From positions 1-64,000 of the forward strand of contig NZ_JANFYZ010000012.1 in assembly GCF_024460775.1 (NCBI RefSeq): a stretch of 64,000 nucleotides of DNA, read 5' to 3'. The first letter of the stretch is position 1. Every line of letters starts with the position of its first letter. Positions 43,362 through 53,302 of the stretch are shown piece after piece. Origin of the DNA: Desulfovibrio desulfuricans (GTDB lineage: Bacteria > Desulfobacterota > Desulfovibrionia > Desulfovibrionales > Desulfovibrionaceae). Position numbers and translations under genes: made by a program. Below the pieces are notes generated by a model. It did no database searches. It had not been told where the DNA came from and saw only the letters and a list, made by a program, of their open reading frames with translations.

Positions 43362-44326
43362 AAAAACTTCCGTGCAACTTTGCCGTGTATGCGGCTGCGG
43401 GCCTCTTTTTGTGCGCGTTGCCGCTCTTTTGCAACGCCTACTGGCTTGACGTGTGCGTGAGCATTGGCCTCTACGCCCTGCTGGCCCTTTCGCTCAACGT
43501 CATTCTGGGGCAGGCGGGCATATTCCACATGGGGCACGCCGCCTTTTTTGCCGTGGGTGCCTACACCACCGCCATCCTCAACACGGTCTGCCATTGGCCC
43601 GTGCTGTGGGTTATGCCTCTCTCCGGCGCGGCGGCGGCTATCTTCGCCCTTATTGTGGCCCGCCCCATCATCCACCTGCGTGGCGACTATCTGCTGATCG
43701 TCACCATCGGCATTGTGGAAATTGTGCGCATTGCGCTTATTAACGATGTTTTCGGCCTCACAGGCGGCGCCAACGGCATTTTCGGCATCAGTCGCCCCAT
43801 GTTTTTTGGCTTCAAGATCGTCAAGAGCCTGCAGTTCTATTTTCTGGTCTGGGGCATGGTGGGCGTGAGCCTGCTGCTGTTCTACGGCCTGTGGCATTCC
43901 CGCTTTGGCCGCGCGCTGAACTTCATCAAGGAAGACGATGTGGCCGCAGAAGGCTGCGGGGTCAACGTCACCCATTACAAGCTGGCGGCCTTTGTGCTGG
44001 GTGCGTTCTGGGCGGGCATGGCTGGCACGCTCTATGCCGCCAAGATGACAACCATTGCGCCGGAATCGTTCAACTTCATGGAATCCGTGATCATCTTTGC
44101 GGTGGTCATTCTTTCCGGCGGCAGCCAGCTTGGCGTGCTTATCAGCGCGTTTCTTTTCATCGGCCTGCCCGAAGTGCTGCGCGAATTTTCCAATGCGCGC
44201 ATGCTCATCTTCGGCCTTGCCATGATGGTCATGATGGTCTGGCGACCCCAGGGCCTGTTGCCCCCGAGGCAGCGGCGCTACAAGGTTGCTGCGCCGCCAG
44301 CAGCCAGTGACGGGAGGCCCGCATGA
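43358..44326 (+). CDS. livM: Branched-chain amino-acid ABC transporter permease LivM
   Basis: Second permease subunit, 322 residues. Landmarks are the [26 protein letters not shown] segment and GGANGIFGI typical of LivM, and the cytoplasmic loop [41 protein letters not shown]. It begins within the livH stop codon and ends overlapping the start of livG by four bases, showing tight operon structure. Confidence 0.94.
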   Translation: MKKLPCNFAVYAAAGLFLCALPLFCNAYWLDVCVSIGLYALLALSLNVILGQAGIFHMGHAAFFAVGAYTTAILNTVCHWPVLWVMPLSGAAAAIFALIVARPIIHLRGDYLLIVTIGIVEIVRIALINDVFGLTGGANGIFGISRPMFFGFKIVKSLQFYFLVWGMVGVSLLLFYGLWHSRFGRALNFIKEDDVAAEGCGVNVTHYKLAAFVLGAFWAGMAGTLYAAKMTTIAPESFNFMESVIIFAVVILSGGSQLGVLISAFLFIGLPEVLREFSNARMLIFGLAMMVMMVWRPQGLLPPRQRRYKVAAPPAASDGRPA

Positions 44327-45093
44327 CCCTGCTGCGCCTTGAAGAAATGAGCAAGATGTTCGGCGGCCTGATTGCCCTGAACGATCTTACCTTTGATGTG
44401 GACGCTGGCAGCATTGTGGGGCTTATCGGCCCCAACGGCGCTGGCAAGACCACCGTGTTCAACTGCATAACCGGCAACTATACACCGGAGTCGGGCCGCA
44501 TCTTTTTTGACGGCAAATCCATTGCCGGACTGCGCCCGCACAAGGTGGTGGAACTGGGCATCGCGCGCACGTTCCAGACCATCCGCCTCTTTGGCCGCCT
44601 TTCTGTGCTGGAAAACGTGCTGGCCGGACGGCACTGCCGCATGAAATCCGGTCTGATATCGTGCATGCTGCACACGCCGGGTCAGCGCGAGGAAGAAAAA
44701 GCCGCCGTTGCCCGCTGCATGGAAGAGCTGGAATTTGTGGGCCTTGCCGACCGCTATACCGAGGCCGCAGGTGGCCTTTCTTACGGCAACCAGCGCCTGC
44801 TTGAGATAGCCCGGGCACTGGCCTCCGACCCGCGCCTCGTGATTCTGGACGAACCCGCAGGCGGCATGAACGATCAGGAGACCGCCGCCCTGGTGCATAC
44901 CATCCGGGCTATCCGCGACAGGGGCATCACCGTGCTGCTCATTGAGCACGACATGCGCTTGGTGATGAAGATTTGCGAAAAACTGGTGGTGCTGGAACAC
45001 GGCACCATGATTGCCCAGGGCAAGCCCGAAGACGTGCGGCAGGATCCCGCCGTCATTGAGGCTTATCTGGGCGCAGACGACGAAAAGTGGTAA
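44323..45093 (+). CDS. livG: Branched-chain amino-acid ABC transporter ATPase LivG
   Basis: Cytoplasmic ATPase, 256 residues. Walker A is GPNGAGKT, the signature is [15 protein letters not shown] (the LSYG variant common in LivG), Walker B is [13 protein letters not shown], and the switch His is in [11 protein letters not shown]. It overlaps livM by four bases, and livF starts three bases after its stop. Confidence 0.95.
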   Translation: MTLLRLEEMSKMFGGLIALNDLTFDVDAGSIVGLIGPNGAGKTTVFNCITGNYTPESGRIFFDGKSIAGLRPHKVVELGIARTFQTIRLFGRLSVLENVLAGRHCRMKSGLISCMLHTPGQREEEKAAVARCMEELEFVGLADRYTEAAGGLSYGNQRLLEIARALASDPRLVILDEPAGGMNDQETAALVHTIRAIRDRGITVLLIEHDMRLVMKICEKLVVLEHGTMIAQGKPEDVRQDPAVIEAYLGADDEKW

Positions 45094-45096
45094 GCC

Positions 45097-45807
45097 ATGT
45101 CCCTGTTGCAATTGTCTAATGTGCGCGTGCGCTACGGCAGTGTTGAAGTGCTGCACGGCATCGACCTGAGGGTGGACGAAGGCGAAATCGTCACCATTCT
45201 CGGGGCCAACGGTGCGGGCAAAAGCACCACCTTGCTCTCCATCAGCGGGCTGGTGCGCCCCTTTGAAGGTGAAATCCTCTTTGAAGGGCAAAACCTGCTG
45301 AGCATGCCGAGCCACAAGGTCGTGGGCCTTGGCATTGCCCAGTCGCCCGAAGGGCGGCGTGTTTTCGGCATCATGAGCGTTCTGGAAAATCTGCGCCTCG
45401 GGGCATTCTGCATTGAGGACAAGGCCCGCCGCGAGCGCACGCTGGAATGGATTTTTGATCTTTTTCCGCGTTTGCACGAACGCAAGGATCAACTCGCGGG
45501 TACGCTTTCCGGCGGCGAACAGCAAATGCTCGCCATAGGCCGCGCCCTCATGGCCGAGCCGCGCCTGCTGCTGCTGGATGAACCCTCGCTGGGCCTTGCC
45601 CCGCTGCTGGTGCGCTCCATCTTTGAAACCGTGCGGGCCATCAACAAAAAAGGCGTAACGGTGCTGCTGGTGGAACAAAACGCCCGTGCGGCGCTGAAAC
45701 TGGCCACGCGCGGCTATGTGCTTGAAGTTGGCAGCGTGGTCATGGAAGACCGGGCCGAAAACCTCCTTGCCAATGCCAGCGTGCGCGAGGCCTATCTGGG
45801 CGGCTAG
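45097..45807 (+). CDS. livF: Branched-chain amino-acid ABC transporter ATPase LivF
   Basis: Second ATPase of the importer, 236 residues. Walker A GANGAGKS, signature LSGGEQQMLAIGRAL, Walker B LLLLDEPSLGLAP and the C-terminal VEQNARAALKLATRGYVLEVG are all typical of LivF. It completes the livKHMGF operon. No clear T-tract terminator is visible directly after it; the next promoter starts 90 nt downstream. Confidence 0.95.
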   Translation: MSLLQLSNVRVRYGSVEVLHGIDLRVDEGEIVTILGANGAGKSTTLLSISGLVRPFEGEILFEGQNLLSMPSHKVVGLGIAQSPEGRRVFGIMSVLENLRLGAFCIEDKARRERTLEWIFDLFPRLHERKDQLAGTLSGGEQQMLAIGRALMAEPRLLLLDEPSLGLAPLLVRSIFETVRAINKKGVTVLLVEQNARAALKLATRGYVLEVGSVVMEDRAENLLANASVREAYLGG

Positions 45808-45897
45808 CCAGACCGGCGACTGTTTTTTTACAAGCGGCCGCAATAGCACGAGGTTCCCGCACCGCAAGCCGGCTGAAAAATTTTCCACTTCTTTTAC

Positions 45898-45925
45898 TTG
45901 ACAGAAAATTGCTTTCAACTATATT
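45898..45925 (+). promoter_or_regulatory. Near-consensus sigma70 promoter
   Basis: TTGACA (45898-45903), a 16-nt AT-rich spacer and TATATT (45920-45925) lie 74 nt upstream of the PxxKW gene. This is the best consensus promoter in the window and predicts strong expression of that gene. Confidence 0.72.
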
Positions 45926-45998
45926 TTTCCATTCCAACGCGGCGGCCATTCCGCCGTTATTTTAGCAATACGGCGCTGCTGCGCATGGAGGTTTTGCT

Positions 45999-46265
45999 AT
46001 GACCCCTCTGGAAAAAGCCACCAAAACCGCTGAAGGCGTGGTGGTCAACGGTTTTGTTCTTTCCCCGGTGGTTGAACAGTGTTCTGGCTGTGACCGCGTG
46101 CGCGAATTTGAAGGCGAAGAGTTCTGCTCCAGCTACCCTGTCCCTGCCAAAAAGTGGACTGCTGGCCGTTGCAACTTTGCCACGCACGTGAAGGCCTCTG
46201 TTGCCGCTGCCGCCAAGGTCAACCCTTTGAAGGCGTCCAAGCGCGCCGCCAAGGGTGGCCGCTAG
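45999..46265 (+). CDS. PxxKW family cysteine-rich protein
   Basis: An 88-residue protein of a family known mainly from Desulfovibrio and relatives. The family pattern is complete: CSGC at residues 28-31, a third Cys in EFCSSYP, PAKKW (the PxxKW motif), and a fourth Cys in GRCNFATHV. Four cysteines could bind a metal or an iron-sulfur cluster, but no function is established. The tail is basic and alanine-rich. GGAGG precedes the ATG, and a near-consensus promoter lies upstream, so it is probably abundant. Confidence 0.9.
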   Translation: MTPLEKATKTAEGVVVNGFVLSPVVEQCSGCDRVREFEGEEFCSSYPVPAKKWTAGRCNFATHVKASVAAAAKVNPLKASKRAAKGGR

Positions 46266-46424
46266 GCCAACCAGGCTTACATCGGTTCCGACATGCCGCT
46301 GGCGGTCAGTTTGCGATTTTATCGCAACAGGCCGATTCAACAACGGTCATGCCGGGGCTGAAGACTTTTTCAAGGGGCTGCGCGAGCAGCCTCTTGCGCG
46401 TTGTAACGCCATACGGGAAACCCC

Positions 46425-47666
46425 ATGTTCAAGACACTCGACACCTTGTTGCGCGGGCTGGCCGGGCGAGAAGACCGCGTTGCGGAGCTTCAGGCCGTGC
46501 TTACGGCATGCCAGGCCCTTGGCCCGGACAACGGCGGCCAGGGCGAAATGGAAAAGGTGCGCTGCATCACCAACTGGCTCAAGGCCTGCGGCGTAACCGC
46601 CCTTTCACGCGTTGACGCGCCGGATCCGCGCGTTACCGATGGTCAGCGTCCCAACCTTGTGGCCCGCATCCCCGGCAAAAGCAGCCGCACTCTGTGGCTT
46701 TTCGGGCATACGGACGTGGTGCCTCCGGGCGACCTCGCAGCCTGGACCAGCAACCCCTGGCAGGTGCGCCGCGATGGCGATTTTCTGTACGGACGCGGCG
46801 TGGAAGACAACCAGCAGGCCATAGTCAGTATGCTGCTGCTGGCGGAAGAAGTGCTCTCCCAGGGCATTACCCCCGAGCTTTCACTGGGTCTTGTTTTCAT
46901 GGCTGATGAAGAAACCGGCAGTCTTTACGGCCTGGAGCATCTTCTCAACACAGCCCCGCACTTTTTTAATCCCGATGATCTCTACATCGTGCCGGACGCC
47001 GGTTCGTCCAAGGGCGATGTCATCGAGATCGCAGAAAAAAGCCAGCTCTGGCTCAAGGTGCAGACCACGGGCATCCAGTGCCACGGCTCCACGCCGCAAA
47101 AGGGCCGCAACGCATTTCTGGCAGGGGCGGACATGGCCCTCTCGTGCCACAATGCCCTGCGCTCCGCCTTTGCCGATGCCAATCCCCTGTTTGACCCGCC
47201 ATATTCCACCTTTGTGCCGGGCAAACACGAAGCCAATGTGCCGAACATCAACACAGTTCCAGGCAATGATGTTTTTTACATTGACTGCCGCCTCCTGCCC
47301 CATGTGGATATGGACAGCGTGCTTGCAAAGATGCGCGAAGTGGCCGCCGAAGTGGCGGAAAAGCACACCGTGCAGATACAGGTGAGCGTGGTGCAGCGGC
47401 AGGACGCCACGGCCATACCGCAAACAGGCACCGTTGTTACAGCGCTCAAGGCCGCCATCGCCCGCATTTACGGCGTTCAGGCGCAGGCCGTGGGCATAGG
47501 CGGGGCAACCGTTGCGGCATTTTTGCGGCAAAAGGGCCTGCCCGCCGCCGTTTGGGGCTGCCTTGAAAACACCTGCCACCAACCGGACGAACGCTCATCC
47601 ATCACCGCTACCATCAAGGATTCGCAGGTGTTTGCCCACATCCTCATGAACGCAGCCCATGTCTGA
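46425..47666 (+). CDS. M20-family metallopeptidase/deacylase
   Basis: A 413-residue zinc hydrolase of the ArgE/DapE/dipeptidase type. The metal-binding motifs are [10 protein letters not shown] (His and Asp), [10 protein letters not shown] (bridging Asp) and MADEETGS (catalytic Glu and metal Glu). The dimerisation domain lies at about 200-310. The C-terminal [13 protein letters not shown] supplies the last His. The substrate is not clear; similar proteins are annotated as dipeptidases or succinyl-diaminopimelate desuccinylase-like. Its end overlaps mnmG by eight bases, which couples the two genes. Confidence 0.85.
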   Translation: MFKTLDTLLRGLAGREDRVAELQAVLTACQALGPDNGGQGEMEKVRCITNWLKACGVTALSRVDAPDPRVTDGQRPNLVARIPGKSSRTLWLFGHTDVVPPGDLAAWTSNPWQVRRDGDFLYGRGVEDNQQAIVSMLLLAEEVLSQGITPELSLGLVFMADEETGSLYGLEHLLNTAPHFFNPDDLYIVPDAGSSKGDVIEIAEKSQLWLKVQTTGIQCHGSTPQKGRNAFLAGADMALSCHNALRSAFADANPLFDPPYSTFVPGKHEANVPNINTVPGNDVFYIDCRLLPHVDMDSVLAKMREVAAEVAEKHTVQIQVSVVQRQDATAIPQTGTVVTALKAAIARIYGVQAQAVGIGGATVAAFLRQKGLPAAVWGCLENTCHQPDERSSITATIKDSQVFAHILMNAAHV

Positions 47667-49605
47667 TTCCATATTTGACTGTATTGTCGCGGGCGGCGGC
47701 CACGCTGGCAGCGAAGCCGCCGTGGCCCTGGCTCGCATGGGGCACAATGTGCTGCTCATCAGCGGCAACCTTGACCGGCTGGGCTACCTCTCGTGCAACC
47801 CCGCCATCGGCGGCCTGGCCAAGGGACACATGGTGCGCGAAATTGACGCCCTTGGCGGCATGATGGGCCTGTGGGCCGATGCTGCGGGCATACAGTTTCG
47901 CGTGCTGAACATGAGCAAGGGGCCTGCGGTGCGGGCCACACGCGCCCAGATCGACCGCGAGGCCTATCAGCGCGTGCTCAAAAAAACGCTCTACAACACG
48001 CCCGGCCTGCGCATCTGGCAGGATTCCGTGGTGGACGTGACCACCGATGACGGCCGCGTCACTGGCGTGCGCACGGCTCAGGGGCTGACCTTTGCAGCGC
48101 GCCATGTGCTGCTGACCACGGGCACCTTTCTGGACGGACGCATCCACATGGGCCTCACCAATCTGCCCGGCGGCCGCCTGGGCGATGCCCCGGCGCTGGG
48201 CCTTTCAGACAGTCTGCGCAGCCTAGGCCTGACCCTTGGCCGTCTGAAAACCGGCACCACGCCGCGTATCCTCAAATCATCCATCGACTATTCCCAGCTG
48301 GAAGAACAGCCGGGCGACACGCCGCCCCCGGGCTTCAGCTTTCACGGCCCCGGCCCGGCCCTGGAACAGGTGTCGTGCCATGTGACGTGGACAAACGAAC
48401 GCGCGCACGAAATCATCCGTAGCGGTTTTGACCGCTCGCCCATGTTCACGGGCGTCATCAAGGGCACTGGCGCGCGCTACTGTCCTTCCATTGAAGACAA
48501 GGTGGCCCGTTTTCCGCACCGGGAGCGGCACCAGATATTTCTGGAGCCGGAGGGACTCAACAGCGCGGAGGTGTATGCCAACGGCATTCCCACCAGCCTG
48601 CCCCTTGATGTGCAGCTCGACATGGTTCACGCCCTCAAGGGGCTGGAAAACGCTGTGGTGCTGCGCCCCGGTTACGCCATTGAATATGACTACGCCAACC
48701 CCATCCAGCTGCGCCCCACCCTTGAAACCAAGGCCGTGCCGGGATTGTGGCTTGCAGGGCAGATCAACGGAACGTCCGGCTACGAGGAAGCCGCAGCGCA
48801 GGGCCTGTGGGCCGCGTTGAACATCTCGTGCGCCATGCGCGGTCTTGCCCCCTTTACGCCGGGGCGCGATCAGGCCTATATGGCTGTGCTTGTTGATGAT
48901 CTTGTCACACTCGGCACTCAGGAACCCTACCGGATGTTCACCTCGCGCGCGGAGCACAGGCTGCTGCTGCGCGAAGACAATGCCGATACGCGGCTGACCC
49001 GGATTGGCCGTGAACTTGGCCTTGTGAGCGACGAACAGTGGCGCGCGTTTTGCATTAAACAGGAAGCCGCCGAACGTTTCAGGGGATATCTGGGCAAAAA
49101 ACGCATACCCGGACACAAGTTGCCCGAGGATGCGCCCGAGGCCCAGTTGCCTGTAGGCAAAACTCTGGCAGAAGCCCTGAAACGCCCGGATGTTGACCTG
49201 GACTCGCTTGAAGCCATGCTGACCGCGACCCAACACGAAGCGCTGGCCGAAACCGGGGCTGATCTGGCGGCTGCCAGAGCTGCCGCCGGAACCGGCGCCT
49301 GTGAGAGCGTGCAGACAGAAATCAAGTATGAGGGTTATCTGGCACGTCAGCGCGAACTTATCGCGCGCTCGGCCAGGCTTGAGGCAACGGCCTTGCCCCC
49401 GCAACTCGATTATGCCAAAGTAGCTGGGTTATCCCATGAAGTGGTAGAAAAACTGGACAGGGTGCGACCTTGCAGCCTTGGGCAGGCCGGACGGATATCC
49501 GGCGTAACCCCTGCGGCGGTTGCATGCCTGGAGGTTCACCTCCACAAACTTGGATTGCTGCGCCCTGAAAAATACCCCAATGGCGCTGCTGCATCCCCGC
49601 AGTGA
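47659..49605 (+). CDS. mnmG: tRNA uridine-5-carboxymethylaminomethyl modification enzyme MnmG (GidA)
   Basis: FAD-dependent enzyme that with MnmE builds the (carboxymethyl)aminomethyl group on U34 of tRNAs. The 648 residues open with the FAD motif [20 protein letters not shown], followed by [14 protein letters not shown] and the family block [19 protein letters not shown]. The C-terminal helical tRNA-binding domain ([19 protein letters not shown]) is complete. It starts eight bases inside the end of the M20 gene. mnmE is not in the window. Confidence 0.96.
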   Translation: MSDSIFDCIVAGGGHAGSEAAVALARMGHNVLLISGNLDRLGYLSCNPAIGGLAKGHMVREIDALGGMMGLWADAAGIQFRVLNMSKGPAVRATRAQIDREAYQRVLKKTLYNTPGLRIWQDSVVDVTTDDGRVTGVRTAQGLTFAARHVLLTTGTFLDGRIHMGLTNLPGGRLGDAPALGLSDSLRSLGLTLGRLKTGTTPRILKSSIDYSQLEEQPGDTPPPGFSFHGPGPALEQVSCHVTWTNERAHEIIRSGFDRSPMFTGVIKGTGARYCPSIEDKVARFPHRERHQIFLEPEGLNSAEVYANGIPTSLPLDVQLDMVHALKGLENAVVLRPGYAIEYDYANPIQLRPTLETKAVPGLWLAGQINGTSGYEEAAAQGLWAALNISCAMRGLAPFTPGRDQAYMAVLVDDLVTLGTQEPYRMFTSRAEHRLLLREDNADTRLTRIGRELGLVSDEQWRAFCIKQEAAERFRGYLGKKRIPGHKLPEDAPEAQLPVGKTLAEALKRPDVDLDSLEAMLTATQHEALAETGADLAAARAAAGTGACESVQTEIKYEGYLARQRELIARSARLEATALPPQLDYAKVAGLSHEVVEKLDRVRPCSLGQAGRISGVTPAAVACLEVHLHKLGLLRPEKYPNGAAASPQ

Positions 49606-49642
49606 GGGATGACGCCACACAACTGTTGACACCGGTGAATCT

Positions 49643-50575
49643 ATGACGGGCACCCAACTTCTTATTGTTGTCGGCATTCTGCTTGCGGCGCTTTGCGCCA
49701 CGCTCGTCTCGGTCAAAGGCCGGTTGCAGAGCATGCGCCACGCGGCAAAGCGTGCGGAGATCATCCGCCGCATGCTTGAGACTGCGCAGGCGCAGAACGA
49801 AATATTCGACCTTAATGTTGAGGAACTCCACAACAGCAAGGGCATGGCCGGCACCCTCGTCAGGATACTTTCCACGCAGCTTGAGATGGAAGTTCTTTCC
49901 TATGTATCACGCGAGCTTGAAGGCACCCCGGTGGAAGTATTCTTTCGCGCCACCCTGCCCGAAGGCCCCTCCTTTTTTAAATTCCAGGCACAGATTCAGC
50001 AGGTAAAGGGCGCGTATGACAAATCGCGCCTTCTCCTTTCCATGCCCAAGGATATAGACGCCGGGCAAAAACGCCATTTCATCCGCGTTAAACCGCCCAA
50101 GGATCTGGTGCGTGTTATCGGCGTGTGGGAGATGGACCCCGCCAAGCCCATGCCCCGCAACACGGCAGAAATTGGCAGACCCCTGCTGCATTATAAATCC
50201 GGCATGGAAAACGAGCTTGTGCAGGTGGCCGACATTTCCGCCACGGGCATGGCTCTGCGCTTTCCTGCTGAATCGCTGGAAGACAAGCCAGTTGACCTCG
50301 ACAAAGGTTCCCAGTTACTTTGTCTCATCATCTATCAGATGAGCAAGGAAGACCGCGTGGTCACATTCTGGTGCACCTGTGACGTGCTCAATATCCGCAT
50401 GCAGAAAGAGCCCACCCCGGCCCTGGTTCTGGGAACAGAATTCAGCAACTGGGCGGTTCTGGAACAGGGCAAGGCCGATATCAACTGGTTCCACAGCACC
50501 CCCAAGAGCGGTGTTTCGCCCATTACCCAGTGGGTGATGCAGATGGATATCCAGCAGCGCAAGCTGACTGGCTAG
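49643..50575 (+). CDS. Membrane-anchored PilZ-domain protein (c-di-GMP receptor)
   Basis: A 310-residue protein with one N-terminal membrane helix (about 5-23), a basic/coiled segment (25-60), a YcgR-like N-terminal beta domain (about 60-135) and a PilZ domain. The two c-di-GMP motifs are present: RxxxR (R144-R148 in KRHFIRVK) and DxSxxG (D197-S199-G202 in ADISATGMALRF). It should bind the second messenger and alter motility or secretion. The ligand may be made by the GGDEF protein at 29115. GGTGA lies upstream of the ATG. It follows mnmG after 37 nt and may share its transcript. Confidence 0.85.
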   Translation: MTGTQLLIVVGILLAALCATLVSVKGRLQSMRHAAKRAEIIRRMLETAQAQNEIFDLNVEELHNSKGMAGTLVRILSTQLEMEVLSYVSRELEGTPVEVFFRATLPEGPSFFKFQAQIQQVKGAYDKSRLLLSMPKDIDAGQKRHFIRVKPPKDLVRVIGVWEMDPAKPMPRNTAEIGRPLLHYKSGMENELVQVADISATGMALRFPAESLEDKPVDLDKGSQLLCLIIYQMSKEDRVVTFWCTCDVLNIRMQKEPTPALVLGTEFSNWAVLEQGKADINWFHSTPKSGVSPITQWVMQMDIQQRKLTG

Positions 50576-50715
50576 GGCAAACTATCTTTGAATAACGTGC
50601 TGCCTGGGTCGGATTTTGAAATCATCCGCTCAAGGCAGGAAAATTCTGCCGTGGCGGTTGCACCGCAGGCAAACGCGCGCGGCGCGTAGTGAGTACGCCA
50701 ACCTAGGAGGTTATT

Positions 50716-51585
50716 TTGGACGGCGGCACGGAAGGTCACAGTACCATCTGGTCGCGCCTGAGCAGACTGTTCGGGCACGACGATCAGGAATCTCTCGAAA
50801 AAGCCATTCTGGAAGCACGAGCCGACGGCGAGGTGGAACCCTACGAGGAATCCATGCTCCTTGGCATCCTGCGCTTCAACGATCTTCAGGTGCAGGACAC
50901 CATGATCCCCCGCACCGATATAGACTGCGTTCCCGATGACATGCCGCTTCAGGAAGTGGCGCGCATCATTGTGCGTTCCGGTCATTCGCGCATTCCCGTT
51001 TACAAGGACACCCGCGACAATATCGTGGGCATTCTCCACGCCAAGGATGTTCTCAGCAGCCTGCTGGATCAGGGGGAACACGCCCCCGCAGTTTCGCGGG
51101 TCATGCGCGAGCCTTTCTTTGTGCCAGAGACCAAGTCCATCCGCACCCTGCTGCAGGAATTTCGCGCCCGCAAACAGCACATTGCCATTGCGCTTGACGA
51201 ATACGGCGGCACATCCGGCCTTATCACCATCGAAGACGTGCTGGAAGAAATCGTGGGCGATATTGAAGACGAACACGATGCGCCGCGTCAGGAAGATATC
51301 CGCCCCCTCGGCGAAAATGTTTATGAACTCACTGGTCGCGCCCTGCTGGAAGACCTTGAAGATCTGGGCGTTGATCTGGATTCGGACGAGGTGGACACCA
51401 TCGGCGGCTACCTGAGCATGGAGGCGGGGCACGTCCCCGGCCCTGGCGAGCGCTTTACCCTGCGAGGCTGGGCCTTTACCGTGCTTGAAGCTGACAGGAA
51501 GCTCATTATCCGCCTGCGCATGGAACCTGCTGACCACGCCGCGCCCGCTCCGGCCACGGAAGAGGAAGAAGCGGCAAAAGCATGA
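50716..51585 (+). CDS. corC: CorC/HlyC-family CBS-domain protein
   Basis: A 289-residue cytoplasmic protein with two CBS domains (about 65-185: MIPRTDIDCVPDDMPLQEVARII and VMREPFFVPETKSIRTLL) and a C-terminal CorC_HlyC domain (DTIGGYLSMEAGHVPGPGERFTLRGWAFTVLEADRKLI). The EYGGTSGLITIEDVLEEIVGDIEDEHD segment is the family signature. CorC (YbeX) is linked to magnesium/cobalt homeostasis and envelope integrity. The start is TTG 50716, five bases after AGGAGG. Its stop overlaps lnt by four bases (ATGA), the same ybeX-lnt pairing as in enterobacteria. Confidence 0.9.
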   Translation: MDGGTEGHSTIWSRLSRLFGHDDQESLEKAILEARADGEVEPYEESMLLGILRFNDLQVQDTMIPRTDIDCVPDDMPLQEVARIIVRSGHSRIPVYKDTRDNIVGILHAKDVLSSLLDQGEHAPAVSRVMREPFFVPETKSIRTLLQEFRARKQHIAIALDEYGGTSGLITIEDVLEEIVGDIEDEHDAPRQEDIRPLGENVYELTGRALLEDLEDLGVDLDSDEVDTIGGYLSMEAGHVPGPGERFTLRGWAFTVLEADRKLIIRLRMEPADHAAPAPATEEEEAAKA

Positions 51586-53192
51586 AGCTGTTCCGTCCTG
51601 AAGCGCCAGGGGCCACGCAGCGCGGCTGGGTTTTGTGCCTTGCTGCCGCACTAGGCCTGTGGCTGGGCTTTCCCAACGATCTTATCAGTTTCCCTCCACT
51701 GGTGCTCCTGTGGCCTGTGGCGCTGGCATTGCTTGGCCGGGAGGCCGCGAGCCGCGCCATTGCCTTGCGCATGGGCTGGATTGGCACCATTGCTGGCGGC
51801 GTGGCCGCGCTCTACTGGCTTACCCTGCCCGTGCACAACGTGGGCGGCCTGCCCTGGCTGCTGGCCGTTCCCTGCGCGCTGTTCATCGTAACCTGCATTG
51901 GCAGTGCCGGCGGCCTGTTTGCCCTCGCGGCCCACATGTTCCGCCACAGGCCCGCCTGGGTGCAGGCCGTGCTGCTTGGCCTGCTGTGGTATCTGCTTGA
52001 GGCGGTCTATGCCCTTGCCCTGGGCTTTCCCTGGCTTGACATGGCCGGGGCTTTGTCCCCCTGGCCCATACTGGTGCAGGCTGCGGACATGGTGGGCGGT
52101 TACGCCCTTACAGGCCTGTGGAGCATGGCGGCCCTGCTGTGCTGCCTTGCCTTTGTCTGCGGGCCGCGGCGCTTCTGCCCCGACCGCGCAAGCCTGATCC
52201 CCGGCCTTGTGCTCACGATTTCCCTTCTGTGCTACGGGGGCTGGCGGCTTTACGCCAACCCGATGGTCACCGAACCCAGCGGGCAGGACAGCGTGGATGT
52301 GCTCTACGTGGAAGGCAACGTTGACCAGAACCAGAAGTGGGTTCCAGCCTTTCAGCGGCAGACTGTGGATCTGTATCTGGGCCTGACGTATCAGGGCCTT
52401 GCGCAAAAACCCGATGCCCGCCCCCTCATTGTGTGGCCGGAAACAGCCATGCCTTTCTTTTTTGAGGTCAACGCCCTGCATGCCCCGCGCATTCGCGAGC
52501 TGGCGGCCCACAGCGGCAGCCCGCTGCTGTTTGGCGCGCCGGGCCTCGAGCGCCACCCCGGCAAAAAAGATCCCGATGTTTTCAACCGGGCCTTTTTGCT
52601 GAACCCCAAGGGCGATACTGTCGGATATTACGACAAGGAACACCTGGTTCCCTTTGGCGAATATCTGCCGGAATGGCTCAACTGGGGATTTCTGGAGGCA
52701 TTGCTGCAAGGGGTTGGCGTGTACCAGACTGGCACGGCTGTCGCCCCGCTGCGGCAGGACAATCTTGCTCTGGGAATGCTCATCTGCTATGAGGGAATAT
52801 TCCCGTGGCTTGCCCAGAACCGCGTGGCGGATGGGGCAAACATTCTTGTAGATATCAGCAATGACGGCTGGTTTGGCAACACTCCGGCGGCACGGCAGCA
52901 TCTCTACCTCACTGCCCTGCGGGCCGTGGAGCAGAACCGCTGGATATTACGCGGCACCAACACGGGCATTTCTGTTGTGGTGGATCCGCGCGCCCGGCTG
53001 ACCATGCAGGGAGGCCAGTTCAAGGCTCAGGCCGTCTGGGGCAAGGCAGCGCTTGTAACTGCTCCAAGCCTGTTCCACAGTATCTCGCCCTGGCTTATGC
53101 CCGGAGCTGCCATGGTATTTCTGACCCTACTGCTGCTCGGCCCCGGCGGCAGGTTTGCAAAAGACCGCGACAAAGCCGCCAGCTGTTCCTGA
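51582..53192 (+). CDS. lnt: Apolipoprotein N-acyltransferase
   Basis: Adds the third acyl chain to lipoproteins in the inner membrane. The 536 residues have six or more N-terminal helices (about 15-222) and a periplasmic nitrilase-like domain with the catalytic triad E287 (WPETAMP), K352 (YYDKEHLVPFGEY) and C402 (LICYEGIFP). The NDGWFGNTPAARQH and RGTNTGIS segments are also conserved. A final helix lies near 505-525. Translation is coupled to corC. A terminator follows. Confidence 0.95.
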   Translation: MKLFRPEAPGATQRGWVLCLAAALGLWLGFPNDLISFPPLVLLWPVALALLGREAASRAIALRMGWIGTIAGGVAALYWLTLPVHNVGGLPWLLAVPCALFIVTCIGSAGGLFALAAHMFRHRPAWVQAVLLGLLWYLLEAVYALALGFPWLDMAGALSPWPILVQAADMVGGYALTGLWSMAALLCCLAFVCGPRRFCPDRASLIPGLVLTISLLCYGGWRLYANPMVTEPSGQDSVDVLYVEGNVDQNQKWVPAFQRQTVDLYLGLTYQGLAQKPDARPLIVWPETAMPFFFEVNALHAPRIRELAAHSGSPLLFGAPGLERHPGKKDPDVFNRAFLLNPKGDTVGYYDKEHLVPFGEYLPEWLNWGFLEALLQGVGVYQTGTAVAPLRQDNLALGMLICYEGIFPWLAQNRVADGANILVDISNDGWFGNTPAARQHLYLTALRAVEQNRWILRGTNTGISVVVDPRARLTMQGGQFKAQAVWGKAALVTAPSLFHSISPWLMPGAAMVFLTLLLLGPGGRFAKDRDKAASCS

Positions 53193-53219
53193 TTTTTTTC
53201 GGCCTTGACGCAGTCAGCG

Positions 53220-53262
53220 CCGCGCGCACGCGGAGGTCTGATCCTCCCGGTTGCGCGGTTTT
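53220..53262 (+). terminator. Terminator after lnt
   Basis: An outer CCGCGC/GCGCGG stem with an inner GGAGG/CCTCC stem is followed by TTTT. Confidence 0.6.
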
Positions 53263-53302
53263 ACGCCTCAGGGCATTCACCTTAACCCCCATAGTATCCA
53301 CA

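Noticed and set aside
44278..45918. 546-codon minus-strand frame opposite livG and livF
   Set aside because: Both ABC ATPases on the plus strand have full Walker and signature motifs. The opposite frame has none.
50716..51585. Hemolysin annotation for the CBS-domain protein
   Set aside because: The HlyC name is historical. Domain order and coupling to lnt support CorC/YbeX.
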